The notes beneath the pieces are model-generated. The model had not been told where the DNA came from. It was given only the letters and a program-made list of their open reading frames with translations, and searched no databases. Made by a program: the position numbers and the translations under genes. This document shows, piece by piece, positions 1-7,732 of a DNA stretch of 12,121 nt. Position 1 is the first letter of the stretch. Each line of letters starts with the position of its first letter. Location of the stretch: assembly GCA_003486945.1 (NCBI GenBank), contig DNFL01000079.1:1-12121 (forward strand). The letters are read 5' to 3'. The DNA comes from Hyphomonas sp. (GTDB taxonomy: Bacteria; Pseudomonadota; Alphaproteobacteria; Caulobacterales; Hyphomonadaceae).

Positions 1-1
1 T

Positions 2-3000
2 CTCTTCCTCGGCGCCGCGGACTGGAGCTGGGAGGCCGGCCCAGTCGAAACCGGCTTTGAAACAAGCCTGTGGGACGAGCTCTACAAGAACATCTTCTTC
101 ACTGCCTCAGGCCTCGCGCGCCTTGGCCTGACCGAAGGAGAGCTTGCCCAGTTTCCAAAAGAATTCCGGGAGGGGATGACAGACCGGGCTACGCTGCTGG
201 GCGACAAGTTCTCGCATCACCCCCGCCGCTGGGGCCTTCCTGCCCGCAACTGGCCTTCTTCCCGGGCTGGCACGGCCCCGCCGGTCGAACTCTCCGAAGT
301 CGATTTTGCCATTCACGCCCGTTCCGGCCGGGGCTACGGGCCCGGCGAAGGTCAGCTGGAAGCAGGCCATATTCCCTTCGGCGAAATGGCCACGTCCCTC
401 CTGGATGCGTCGCCGCTTGAAGGTTTTGAACTCCTCTACAAGCGATTTGAAGCGCAGTACGTCCAGCGCACCTCCGCATTTACAGCAGAGGCCGGGACAA
501 ACAATCTCGGCGCGTTTGACTGGCTGCTTCAGCAGTTCGGTCGAACGTCAGAAGGTACCATGCGCACGCCGATCGAAGGCTTCATCGCTTTCATCGACCT
601 GATGGGCCGCAGGTACGGATTTTCGATCATCAGCGTGCAGGACATGTACCGGCCGGACGCGGCAAACTCTGTGCGGGACAACCGGACAAGCCCGCCTGAA
701 AGCAGCACGTCGACTGATCATTTCGGCTTCAAGGACGGGATCAGCCAACCGGTCATCGTCGATTCCAGCGCTGAAGCCGCCCGCCCAACAGATGTGTATG
801 CCGGTGACGTCCTCTATGGCTACCGCAACCTGCGCGGTGACAGCCACCTGCCACAAACCCACAAAAGCATCCTCTTCAACGGAAGCTTTGTTGCCGTCCG
901 CAAGATTGCACAGGATGTCGGCGCTTTCCGCAGCCTTGTTGCCGGCGAACCGAGCCTGGAGGGCGGCGCGCGACTGGTTGGCAGGACGCCGGACGGCGTG
1001 CCCCTGGCTGCGCCCCAGGACCTTCAGAACGATTTCAAATACAATCAGGATCCGGAAGGGCGTGCCTGCCCCTTCTCTGCACATATCCGCCTTGCCAATC
1101 CGCGCGGCGAGTTCCACGGCCGGCGCCATCCGATGATGCTCCGGCGCGGCATGAGCTATGGTCCGAAGTTCGAACCAGACAATCCATCGACACAAGGCGC
1201 CGAGCGCGGGGTCGTCTTTATAGCATTTTGCGCGAGCCTTGCTGAACAATACGAAGTAGTTCAGCGCTGGCTCAATGCCGGCAACCCGACGGGTGTGGCC
1301 TCTGTTCAGAACGATCCGCTCACAGGAACGCCGCCCGCCTCTGGTCCGCGTGTCTTTCGGTTCTTCGATGCAGGAGGGCATGTCCGCCGCTGCGAAATGA
1401 AGTCGCCGCTGACGCGGCTTGAATGGGGACACTATTTCTTCTGCCCCTCCCGGACAGCGCTCCTTGCGATCACCGCACCGCGTGAAGCGCGACGCCGGAA
1501 CCCTGACGCTGATGACGGCGAAGCCTTCCTCCGGGAGATCGAGGCAATGCCTCCATCCCGTCAGCAGGAAGCCTGGAAGCGTATCCTTGAAGATTTCCTG
1601 GCAAAGGATCCCGGCGAGCAGAACATTGCGCCCAGGGTCTGGCAGGCCATTCAGGCGCGCGGAGGGGCATACCGGATCAGCGCCGGCGTGGCGTTTGATG
1701 AAGGCTCTGAAGAAAACACCCAGCCCGTCGTGCTCGTAACCGATCCGGGCCTGATCCGCGACGTATTCAGAAATCGCCCCGCCGCCGGCGATGCAGCTGG
1801 AACGCCGGCGAAGGCGTGCCCCTATTCGTCAAAGGAACAGTTCGACCGCATCAGCCAGCGCGGCTTCGGCACAATCTACGTGTCACTTGATGCACCGGAC
1901 TCGGCCGAAGACCCTGCGGGATATGCGCAGAGCCGGTACGTTCGCGAAGCCTATCCGACAAACGACATTCTCCTGGCCTACTCCTATGAGCGCGCCGTCA
2001 AGGCGGGCTTTGAAGCAGGCTCCTATGTGCTCGGAAAGCAGAAGCTGGTTGCCGAGAAGCTTGCGGTACTTCGAAAGCAGCCGCCGGAGTTCAAGATCGA
2101 ACTCGGCCGCCAGTATATCCAGCCGGCTCTCGGCGTCCTTTGTGAAGGATGGTTCGGGATACCGGATGGTCAGTTCATCGAACCTGGTGGCTGGAACTGG
2201 AACACACCGAGGAAGTCAGTCTGCCCCGGAGATTTCATGGCCCCGTCGCGCCATGCTTTCTACCCGCGCCCATCCCGGGCGATAACAAAATATGGCCTGC
2301 GCCATGGACGCGCGCTCAAATGCGCCGTCGAAACTTACATCGAGCGCTGGTGGGAGGACCCTGGATTTCTGAAAGGCTCCGTAGCCAACCAGATGCACCG
2401 GGAGATCAAGGCAAGATCGGACGCTGACCCGAGACCTGATGCAGAAGCCGAGTTCAAGGACCTGCTTGGCCGCAACCTGATCGGCATCATGATCGGCGCC
2501 CTCCCGCCAATGGACGCAAACCTTCGGTGGACCTTGTATGAGTGGCTTGAAACCGAAGCGCTCTGGCGCCACCAGGCGAGCCTTGCAGAAGCGATTTCGT
2601 CCGGATCATCCGGGGACTGGGGCGCGATGCGCGCTGCACTTGAAGAGCCGGTTGTACGGGCGATGAGCCTGCGTCCGGCGCCTGACCTTATCTATCGGAC
2701 GGTCGATGCCGGTGAGATCGATATCGGGCCTGTGAGCGCCAAGCGCCGCGACATGGTCATCCTTTGCCTTCCGGGCGCGACGCAGGCACTCCTTGCGGAT
2801 GGAACGCCCAGCGCAGAACTCATTTTTGGCGGTCACCGGAAAGCGCCGGACGGCACGCAGCTCGCCGATCATCCGCTGCACGCCTGTCCGGCCATGGACA
2901 TGGCGATGGGCGGGATGACAGGGATCCTCGCCGCGCTCCTGAGCGCCGGCAGGATTCAGGGACTGCCCGCCTCACTGATCGTGCGAGTTTCGGATTGGAC

Positions 3001-3004
3001 GTGA
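2..3004 (+). CDS. DyP-type heme peroxidase fused to cytochrome P450-like domain (5' partial)
   Basis: The frame is open from base 2, so the gene begins left of the window; the ATG at 176 is internal. 1000 residues are visible, numbered here from base 2. Residues about 1-490 are a DyP peroxidase. They show an FREGM segment before M59, the GFKDG motif with distal Asp245, an NGSF segment, proximal His361 in AHIRLANPR, and distal Arg at 381/382 in LRRGMSYG. DyP enzymes use H2O2 to oxidise dyes, phenols and other substrates. From about 545 to the end the protein resembles a P450: VTDPGLIRDVF near 579, an I-helix-like stretch at 825-845, LRPAPDLIYR near 890, and HACPAMDMAMGG with the presumed heme-ligand Cys962. 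The ExxR pair and the I-helix acid/Thr pair are absent and CxG is CPA. No signal peptide can be judged. The 3' end overlaps the cyclase gene by 49 bases. DyP is certain; the P450 call is strong at fold level; the substrate is unknown. Confidence 0.9.
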   Translation, partial: LFLGAADWSWEAGPVETGFETSLWDELYKNIFFTASGLARLGLTEGELAQFPKEFREGMTDRATLLGDKFSHHPRRWGLPARNWPSSRAGTAPPVELSEVDFAIHARSGRGYGPGEGQLEAGHIPFGEMATSLLDASPLEGFELLYKRFEAQYVQRTSAFTAEAGTNNLGAFDWLLQQFGRTSEGTMRTPIEGFIAFIDLMGRRYGFSIISVQDMYRPDAANSVRDNRTSPPESSTSTDHFGFKDGISQPVIVDSSAEAARPTDVYAGDVLYGYRNLRGDSHLPQTHKSILFNGSFVAVRKIAQDVGAFRSLVAGEPSLEGGARLVGRTPDGVPLAAPQDLQNDFKYNQDPEGRACPFSAHIRLANPRGEFHGRRHPMMLRRGMSYGPKFEPDNPSTQGAERGVVFIAFCASLAEQYEVVQRWLNAGNPTGVASVQNDPLTGTPPASGPRVFRFFDAGGHVRRCEMKSPLTRLEWGHYFFCPSRTALLAITAPREARRRNPDADDGEAFLREIEAMPPSRQQEAWKRILEDFLAKDPGEQNIAPRVWQAIQARGGAYRISAGVAFDEGSEENTQPVVLVTDPGLIRDVFRNRPAAGDAAGTPAKACPYSSKEQFDRISQRGFGTIYVSLDAPDSAEDPAGYAQSRYVREAYPTNDILLAYSYERAVKAGFEAGSYVLGKQKLVAEKLAVLRKQPPEFKIELGRQYIQPALGVLCEGWFGIPDGQFIEPGGWNWNTPRKSVCPGDFMAPSRHAFYPRPSRAITKYGLRHGRALKCAVETYIERWWEDPGFLKGSVANQMHREIKARSDADPRPDAEAEFKDLLGRNLIGIMIGALPPMDANLRWTLYEWLETEALWRHQASLAEAISSGSSGDWGAMRAALEEPVVRAMSLRPAPDLIYRTVDAGEIDIGPVSAKRRDMVILCLPGATQALLADGTPSAELIFGGHRKAPDGTQLADHPLHACPAMDMAMGGMTGILAALLSAGRIQGLPASLIVRVSDWT

Positions 3005-5910
3005 AGCGATTGCATGTGGGGAGCCGAAGCGCCGTAGAATGCGCAAGCCGGGCCGGCCAATCCAGCCTCCTGCGACGTACACGGATCTTTCACTGAAAGG
3101 CGTTCGGCTAAGCCTTCTGTCAGAACTGCCTCCCGGGCGGAGCCTCGACGGGCCGCTGCCCGCCTTGCGCGGCTGATATAGTAGCTGGCAGGTTTTTTCA
3201 GTTCGCCCCGAACAGCAAGCATGGCGAGACCGCGCCAAGCAAAAGCTTCCCCTAGTCGGTCTCCCTTGAGCGCTCTTGCGAACGCGAGCGCTGCGTAGCG
3301 CGCCGCCTCCTCACGGTTTCCGAGGCGCGCGTGTCCATCAGCAAGGTAGCCATAGTTGAGCGAGATGTATTGCTGGCTGCCGCCGGCAACCATCCATTCT
3401 GCAACGCGCGCGATACGCTCCAGTGCGGCCGCGTCGCCGTTGAGATAGAACTCGGCCGCGCCTGTCAGCGCCTGCGACATGGCGAAGTGATAGCGCGAGC
3501 GCATTTGTCCTGCCATCCTGCCGACTTCGCCGGAAATGCGCACCGTCTCCGCAAACCTGCCGTGCCAGAGATGCGCGGCGCTGCGGTGCCCGAGGATTGA
3601 CATGCAGACCTCGTGCTGGACCGGCATCATGATCTCGATGGCTTCGTCAAACAGCGCGCAGGATGTGTCAAAATCCCCCTCGTCTGACAGCGCAAACGCT
3701 TTGCAGGAAAGCGCGTAGGCGAGAGTGACTGAAGGCGCGCCCGGCTTCCGGCGCAGGCGGCGCATCTCAATCTCAGGATCAAGGAATTCAAACGCGCGCT
3801 TGTAATCACAAGCCGCTGCATTTGCCTGCCCGATCGACACCTGGAGCTGGCTCTGGAGCACGTCATCTGCTCGCTCACGCGCCGCTGTCAGGGAGGCTTC
3901 ATAATGTCGGAGCGCCTTGCGCGGTTCTCCCAGTCCATAGAGGATCGAGCCAAGCCAGTACTGGCCGTGAGCAATACCGGCGGTGTCCTGGTAACGGGTC
4001 ATCAGGCCAGTGCCCGTCTCGAGGACCCTCACCTGTTCCCAGCCCGGATCAACCAGGCAGGCCTGGACATATTTGCGCAGGACATCGCCGGTGCGGGGGT
4101 CAGGTTCGGTTCCCTTCGCGATGGCCTCCAGGGCCAGTTCCAGATGCACCTGCGCCCGGTCGAGCGCAGACGCTGAGAGCGCTGCAGTGCCCGCGGTCAG
4201 CGCGTGACTGATGGCGCGGGCCCGCTGGCCACTCTGCATCAGATGGTGGGCAAGCGCTCCGTGGTCTGTCTTTTCCGAGATGCTTTCAAGTGTTTCAACG
4301 ACGCGCGCGTGACACGCCTGACGCTCCGCAAGGCCGATCAGGGCATAGACCGCCTCCCGCGTCAGGCCATGCTTGAACCTCACATATCCCGGCGTTTCGC
4401 AAGGATAGAGAAAATCGGCGCTTCTCAGCTGGCCGAGGATCTCCGGCGACAAAGTGTGGCCTATCGCGCCCTCCAGAAGCACAAGAGGCACTATATGCCC
4501 GATCACCGCAGCCATTCGCACGATGGACGATAACTCGCGTGGCAGACGGTCGAACCGCGCACTGACAGATGCCCGCAGGGAGGTATCATTCCTGCCAAGC
4601 AGGAATGGCCGCTCGGCATACCCGGCCGCGTGGCAAAGTTCCTCCGTATAGAGAGGATTGCCACCGGCGTGCACCTGGATCCCTTCGGCAAGGAACGGGT
4701 CAAGGGACGGCGCGACCACCTCGATGATCCTGGTCGTCTCTTCCGGTGAGAGCGGCGCAAGCCGGCGGAGTTCTGCACTCTTCAACTCGGCAAAATCGAG
4801 TTCGAATTGGCGGGTAGCAAGGACAACCGTGACCCCGGGCAACTCAAGGCGCGAGAAATGGGAGAGAAAGGCGCGCGAGGCCGCATCTGCCCAGTGCCAG
4901 TCATCAAAGAAAATGATTGCCGGCTGCTCTCGCCTCGCAGATCTCAGAACCCCTGCGAAGCCGCGTGCAAGGTCTTCAAGGGCCTTGTCAGATACAGACA
5001 GGGACGCCGCTTCAAGAACCTGGCCAAGCCGGGCAAGATCCGCGCCCGCCTGCGCGCCGCCGGATGGATCGAGAAGCGGTAGCGCGGCCTGGCGGACGGG
5101 CTGCAGGGGCGCTGAGCCGAGATAGGCTTCACAATACCCCCAATAGGTGGCCGCACCGGCAGCGGCCGCTCTCTTTAGAAACTCGAAGACGAGGCGCGTC
5201 TTGCCCAGTCCGGCCTCGCCCTGGATCATAGCGATTGAAGGCGTCTGCAATGGGCGCTGAGAGATGTCCCAGAGCCATTCAAGGTCTGCAGCGCGCCCAA
5301 AGAACGGCGTCTGCGCATCCGGGATCCTCGGGTGGCGCCCCGGCGCCGTCTGCCTCCTGGCGATCAGGCGTTGAACCATCACGCTGCCCCGGCTTGCCTT
5401 GAGGGTCAGAGGCTCAGGGGGCCCAGCCTCGAACAGGCGGCGATCGGGGCCGAACGCTTCTGCACTGATGAGGATCTCGCCGCGCCCGGCCTGATCGCAG
5501 AGCCTTGCGGCCACATTGGTCGGCTCGCCTAGGATCTCGTAGCGGCCCCGCGACATGTCACCTTCGCGGACGATCACGATCCCCGAATGGATCCCCGTAT
5601 GCAGCGAGAGGCCAGGCGCAAGTCGAGGTACGATCTCGTGCAATTCGAGCGCTGTTTCGATGGCGCGCCTTGTGGCGTCCTCCTGAACTGAGGGGTAGCC
5701 GAAAATGTAGAGGAACCCGTCTCCGTCAATTCGCACCAGGCTTCCGCCATGGCGATCGATGCAGCCCGTCATGGCCCCGCGGATGCCGTCGAGAAGGCCC
5801 GCATACTCTTCCGGCTCAAGACGCGAAGAAAGTTCGGTAGACCCGGAAAGATCGGAAAAGACGATGGAAACCTGGCACCGCGCCTCGCTGCTTCCAGGAA
5901 CCTCTGTCAT
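2956..5910 (-). CDS. Class III nucleotidyl cyclase - P-loop ATPase - TPR regulator
   Basis: This 984-residue protein has three parts. Residues 13-185 are a class III cyclase homology domain. Metal-binding Asp20 (FSDLSGST) and Asp64 (DGDGF) are present, as is the Asn132-x3-Arg136 transition-state pair in NVAAR. The two residues that normally read adenine (Lys and Asp) align with Arg60 and Glu125, so the nucleotide made, if any, is uncertain. A FFGR segment at 203-206 leads into a STAND/AAA-like ATPase with Walker A GEAGLGKT (231-238) and Walker B IIFFDD (332-337). The remainder, from about 500, is Ala-rich helical and looks like TPR repeats that could bind a partner. There is no membrane segment, so it is probably cytosolic. 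The ATG at 5910 is the only usable start because no ATG, GTG or TTG lies between it and the in-frame upstream stop. This architecture is common for ATPase-linked cyclases of about 1000 residues. Confidence 0.9.
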   Translation of the reverse strand: MTEVPGSSEARCQVSIVFSDLSGSTELSSRLEPEEYAGLLDGIRGAMTGCIDRHGGSLVRIDGDGFLYIFGYPSVQEDATRRAIETALELHEIVPRLAPGLSLHTGIHSGIVIVREGDMSRGRYEILGEPTNVAARLCDQAGRGEILISAEAFGPDRRLFEAGPPEPLTLKASRGSVMVQRLIARRQTAPGRHPRIPDAQTPFFGRAADLEWLWDISQRPLQTPSIAMIQGEAGLGKTRLVFEFLKRAAAAGAATYWGYCEAYLGSAPLQPVRQAALPLLDPSGGAQAGADLARLGQVLEAASLSVSDKALEDLARGFAGVLRSARREQPAIIFFDDWHWADAASRAFLSHFSRLELPGVTVVLATRQFELDFAELKSAELRRLAPLSPEETTRIIEVVAPSLDPFLAEGIQVHAGGNPLYTEELCHAAGYAERPFLLGRNDTSLRASVSARFDRLPRELSSIVRMAAVIGHIVPLVLLEGAIGHTLSPEILGQLRSADFLYPCETPGYVRFKHGLTREAVYALIGLAERQACHARVVETLESISEKTDHGALAHHLMQSGQRARAISHALTAGTAALSASALDRAQVHLELALEAIAKGTEPDPRTGDVLRKYVQACLVDPGWEQVRVLETGTGLMTRYQDTAGIAHGQYWLGSILYGLGEPRKALRHYEASLTAARERADDVLQSQLQVSIGQANAAACDYKRAFEFLDPEIEMRRLRRKPGAPSVTLAYALSCKAFALSDEGDFDTSCALFDEAIEIMMPVQHEVCMSILGHRSAAHLWHGRFAETVRISGEVGRMAGQMRSRYHFAMSQALTGAAEFYLNGDAAALERIARVAEWMVAGGSQQYISLNYGYLADGHARLGNREEAARYAALAFARALKGDRLGEAFAWRGLAMLAVRGELKKPASYYISRARRAAARRGSAREAVLTEGLAERLSVKDPCTSQEAGLAGPACAFYGASAPHMQSLHVQSETRTISEAGSP

Positions 5911-5932
5911 TTCCTGTCCGCCCCCGGTCCTC

Positions 5933-5966
5933 CCGGAGAGTATAGCGCATCCTGCTCCGGTTGCAA
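5933..5966 (-). promoter_or_regulatory. Sigma70-like promoter with bracketing inverted repeat, upstream of the cyclase gene
   Basis: On the minus strand a -35-like TTGCAA (5961-5966) and a -10-like TATACT (5939-5944) are separated by 16 bases. Transcription would begin about 20 bases before the cyclase ATG at 5910. The arms CCGGAG (5955-5960 on the minus strand) and CTCCGG (5933-5938) form a perfect 6-base inverted repeat that sits just inside the -35 box and just downstream of the -10 box. This is where a repressor would sit. The promoter lies in the 78-base gap after the hydrolase gene, so the cyclase can be transcribed separately from it. This comes from consensus matching only. Confidence 0.5.
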
Positions 5967-5988
5967 AATATTCTCGCGCGGAGAGCGC

Positions 5989-7068
5989 TTAGCGTACCGT
6001 TTCTATGATCTCCATCCGGGTCCGAAGCTTCTTGAAGAAATCAGGGTGGCGGAAATAGGCCGTATGCGAGCTGACAATGTCGGCATCGAGCCTCAGTTCG
6101 AAGTCACTGGCTGCCGGAAAGACAGGCGCGCATTTGAACGCAAGCAGGTCATACCGGCCGTAGCAGTTGAGCCAGTTCCGGATGAGCCCGCCCGGTCCGG
6201 TCATACCTGCTGGTGCGGCCGGCACGAGGTTCGCCTCGCGGAAGAACCCAAGCGGGCAGCCGACAGTCATGAAAAGGTCTACGCGAAGTTCCCGCTGGGC
6301 ATCTGCCTCAATCTGGCGAACCACGGTCTCGTTCGCGAGAAGCTCGTAGAGAATGACGGCTCCGAGACTGTAACCGACGAGGACCAGCGGCCCGCTGCCC
6401 TGCCGACATGCCTCAACAAGGCTCCGGTGCACCAGAGACCTGATACCTCGCCGGCTCGGTCCGCAGGTCATGTAGTGAATGACGTCGCCGGTGAACACAC
6501 CGACCGGCGCAGAGAGACGCCGCGCAAGCCGGATGACCAGTTCGCTGAGCAGCTTTCCAACCGTGTTTGCAGACGCAGCGAGCCCTTGGGCGGAAGGCTG
6601 GCGGGACTGGGCCAGTGAGACCACTTCGCCCAGCAGTTCTTCATCCGTGGCGCACCGGTGGACAAGGCTCAGGATTTCGCCGGCCTCACCTTCGATGTAG
6701 AGCGCAGCGAGCTTTTCGGAGAGATCAGCCAGAAACGGGTCTGCATCCCGTTCTGCAAGCTCGGACGCAAGAATCGAAAGTGAAACCAGAGCCGCCTCCG
6801 GATCAATCTTCATCCGTGTAAGGAGTAGCTGGTGAGCCGGAGCAAGGGCTGTTTCCATCAGCCATCTCGGATCTGGACGGTCCGGATCCGGAACTGTCTG
6901 GAACGTGTCTTGCTGGACTCCAAAATCACCCCAACAAGGATCCTGAAACCGCACCTCCCGCCCCGGGAAGGCGAAGCGTCGGAACATGGTGCGCCGGGCC
7001 TCAACGCTGGCATCGAAGGCCGGCCCGCAGCGCGTCGCTACACCGTGTACAAAAACGAGCCTGACCAT
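5989..7068 (-). CDS. Alpha/beta-fold serine hydrolase of unknown substrate
   Basis: This 359-residue protein opens with VRLVFVHGV, the usual first strand plus HG turn of alpha/beta hydrolases. It carries the nucleophile elbow GYSLG with Ser234 after the strand GPLVLV. Likely triad partners are Asp307 (GRYDLLA) and His335 (SSHTAYF), both at the expected C-terminal positions. Between about 60 and 215 is a long, mostly helical insert that could form a lid or cap. There is no signal peptide and no clear transmembrane segment, so it is probably cytosolic. The ATG at 7068 is preceded by AAGGGG at good distance. The gene lies 78 bases upstream of the cyclase on the same strand. The 155 bases between it and the XRE gene hold no gene and no promoter I can defend. 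Lipase, esterase or another ester/amide hydrolase are all possible. Confidence 0.75.
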   Translation of the reverse strand: MVRLVFVHGVATRCGPAFDASVEARRTMFRRFAFPGREVRFQDPCWGDFGVQQDTFQTVPDPDRPDPRWLMETALAPAHQLLLTRMKIDPEAALVSLSILASELAERDADPFLADLSEKLAALYIEGEAGEILSLVHRCATDEELLGEVVSLAQSRQPSAQGLAASANTVGKLLSELVIRLARRLSAPVGVFTGDVIHYMTCGPSRRGIRSLVHRSLVEACRQGSGPLVLVGYSLGAVILYELLANETVVRQIEADAQRELRVDLFMTVGCPLGFFREANLVPAAPAGMTGPGGLIRNWLNCYGRYDLLAFKCAPVFPAASDFELRLDADIVSSHTAYFRHPDFFKKLRTRMEIIETVR

Positions 7069-7223
7069 GTTTTCCCCTTGCTTACCGCCCGTCTAGCCCG
7101 GGTAAGTCCGGAATATCTGTGATGAATGGTACACTGAGGCGCGCCCTGCCGCGAAATGGATCACAATCCGGTACCGAGACATAGCGCTCGCGTACGAATG
7201 ATGCCGGGTCACGCCGGTTCAAG

Positions 7224-7595
7224 TCAGCGCGGCGCCAACGCCTTCAGCACCCGCGACATGGTCCTCAATGTTTCGGAAGAGGATGTCCTGCGCAGCACCT
7301 GTCCGCACTCCATGCGCAGCCGATCAGCTTCGTGGTCCGAAGTCGAGGCAACTGCACTTTCGAAAAGGTCCGCAATATCGATGCCCAGGATTTCGGCGAC
7401 GCCGGGCATCATGCCGGCGCTGAGCCGGTTAGTGCCGGTTTCGTATTTCTGCAGCTGCTGGTGGCTGATGCCGAGGGCGGCAGACATCTCCTGCAAGGTC
7501 AGATGCTGCGACTGGCGCAACCGCCTGATATTCTGACCAACGACGAGATCGATTTCATTCGGCGAGCGCGAACCGGCTTCCCGGCGGTGTGGCAC
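7224..7595 (-). CDS. XRE-family helix-turn-helix transcriptional regulator
   Basis: This 123-residue protein has an XRE/Cro-C1 type DNA-binding domain at about residues 15-75: VVGQNIRRLRQ, then LTLQEMSAALGIS, then the recognition helix HQQLQKYETGTNRLS (45-59). The C-terminal 45 residues are charged, helical and probably serve for dimerisation; no ligand-binding domain is present. The start is GTG at 7595, chosen because AGAGGA lies 9 bases upstream and the HTH begins shortly after. It is separated from the secreted-protein gene upstream by a strong terminator, so its promoter must lie in the short 7596-7663 stretch. Dyads over its own ribosome-binding site suggest autoregulation. Its targets are not evident; neighbouring genes are candidates. 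Confidence 0.85.
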   Translation of the reverse strand: MPHRREAGSRSPNEIDLVVGQNIRRLRQSQHLTLQEMSAALGISHQQLQKYETGTNRLSAGMMPGVAEILGIDIADLFESAVASTSDHEADRLRMECGQVLRRTSSSETLRTMSRVLKALAPR

Positions 7596-7624
7596 GATAC
7601 AGTATCCTCTTGGACTCGAGAGGA
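7596..7624 (-). promoter_or_regulatory. Dyads overlapping the XRE ribosome-binding site
   Basis: Two inverted repeats abut the GTG start of the XRE gene. The first is GATAC-A-GTATC (7596-7606), directly before the start codon. The second is TCCTCT-N8-AGAGGA (7605-7624), one arm of which is the Shine-Dalgarno sequence of the gene on the minus strand. As DNA they could be an operator for the XRE protein itself. As RNA the second pairs with and hides the SD. The repeats are seen directly; function is inferred. Confidence 0.35.
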
Positions 7625-7663
7625 ATTACTACACCTGTGTTGCAGACACCTTCCAGTGGGCGC

Positions 7664-7700
7664 AAAAAAAATAGCCTGCCCCAAAAAGCTCGGGGCAGGC
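7664..7700 (-). terminator. Rho-independent terminator of the secreted-protein gene
   Basis: Read on the minus strand, a perfect 9-base GC-rich stem (arms 7692-7700 and 7674-7682, GCCTGCCCC paired with GGGGCAGGC) has a 9-base loop. It is followed two bases later by eight T residues (7664-7671). It begins 33 bases after the stop codon of the small secreted protein and ends before the XRE gene. Confidence 0.9.
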
Positions 7701-7732
7701 CTAAAACTGGGGACCAATGTAACGCGGCGACT

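Noticed and set aside
176..178. ATG as the start of the peroxidase-P450 gene
   Set aside because: The frame is open to the left edge, and the upstream 58 codons encode conserved DyP sequence (FFTASGLARLGL ... FREGM).
548..1432. Long minus-strand open frame (294 codons) inside the peroxidase domain
   Set aside because: It is antisense to a region with intact DyP motifs, shows no recognisable domain and has a composition typical of a GC-rich shadow frame.
3040..3060. GC-rich palindromic bases just after the peroxidase-P450 stop as a terminator
   Set aside because: There is no usable loop or T run, and it lies within the cyclase coding sequence.
5749..6618. Plus-strand open frame (289 codons)
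   Set aside because: It runs antisense across the cyclase N-terminus, the promoter gap and the hydrolase C-terminus, all of which have stronger support, and no motif is visible.
7084..7107. TTACC/GGTAA inverted repeat upstream of the hydrolase gene
   Set aside because: Only 5-base arms with mismatched inner bases and no T run; too weak to call a terminator or operator.
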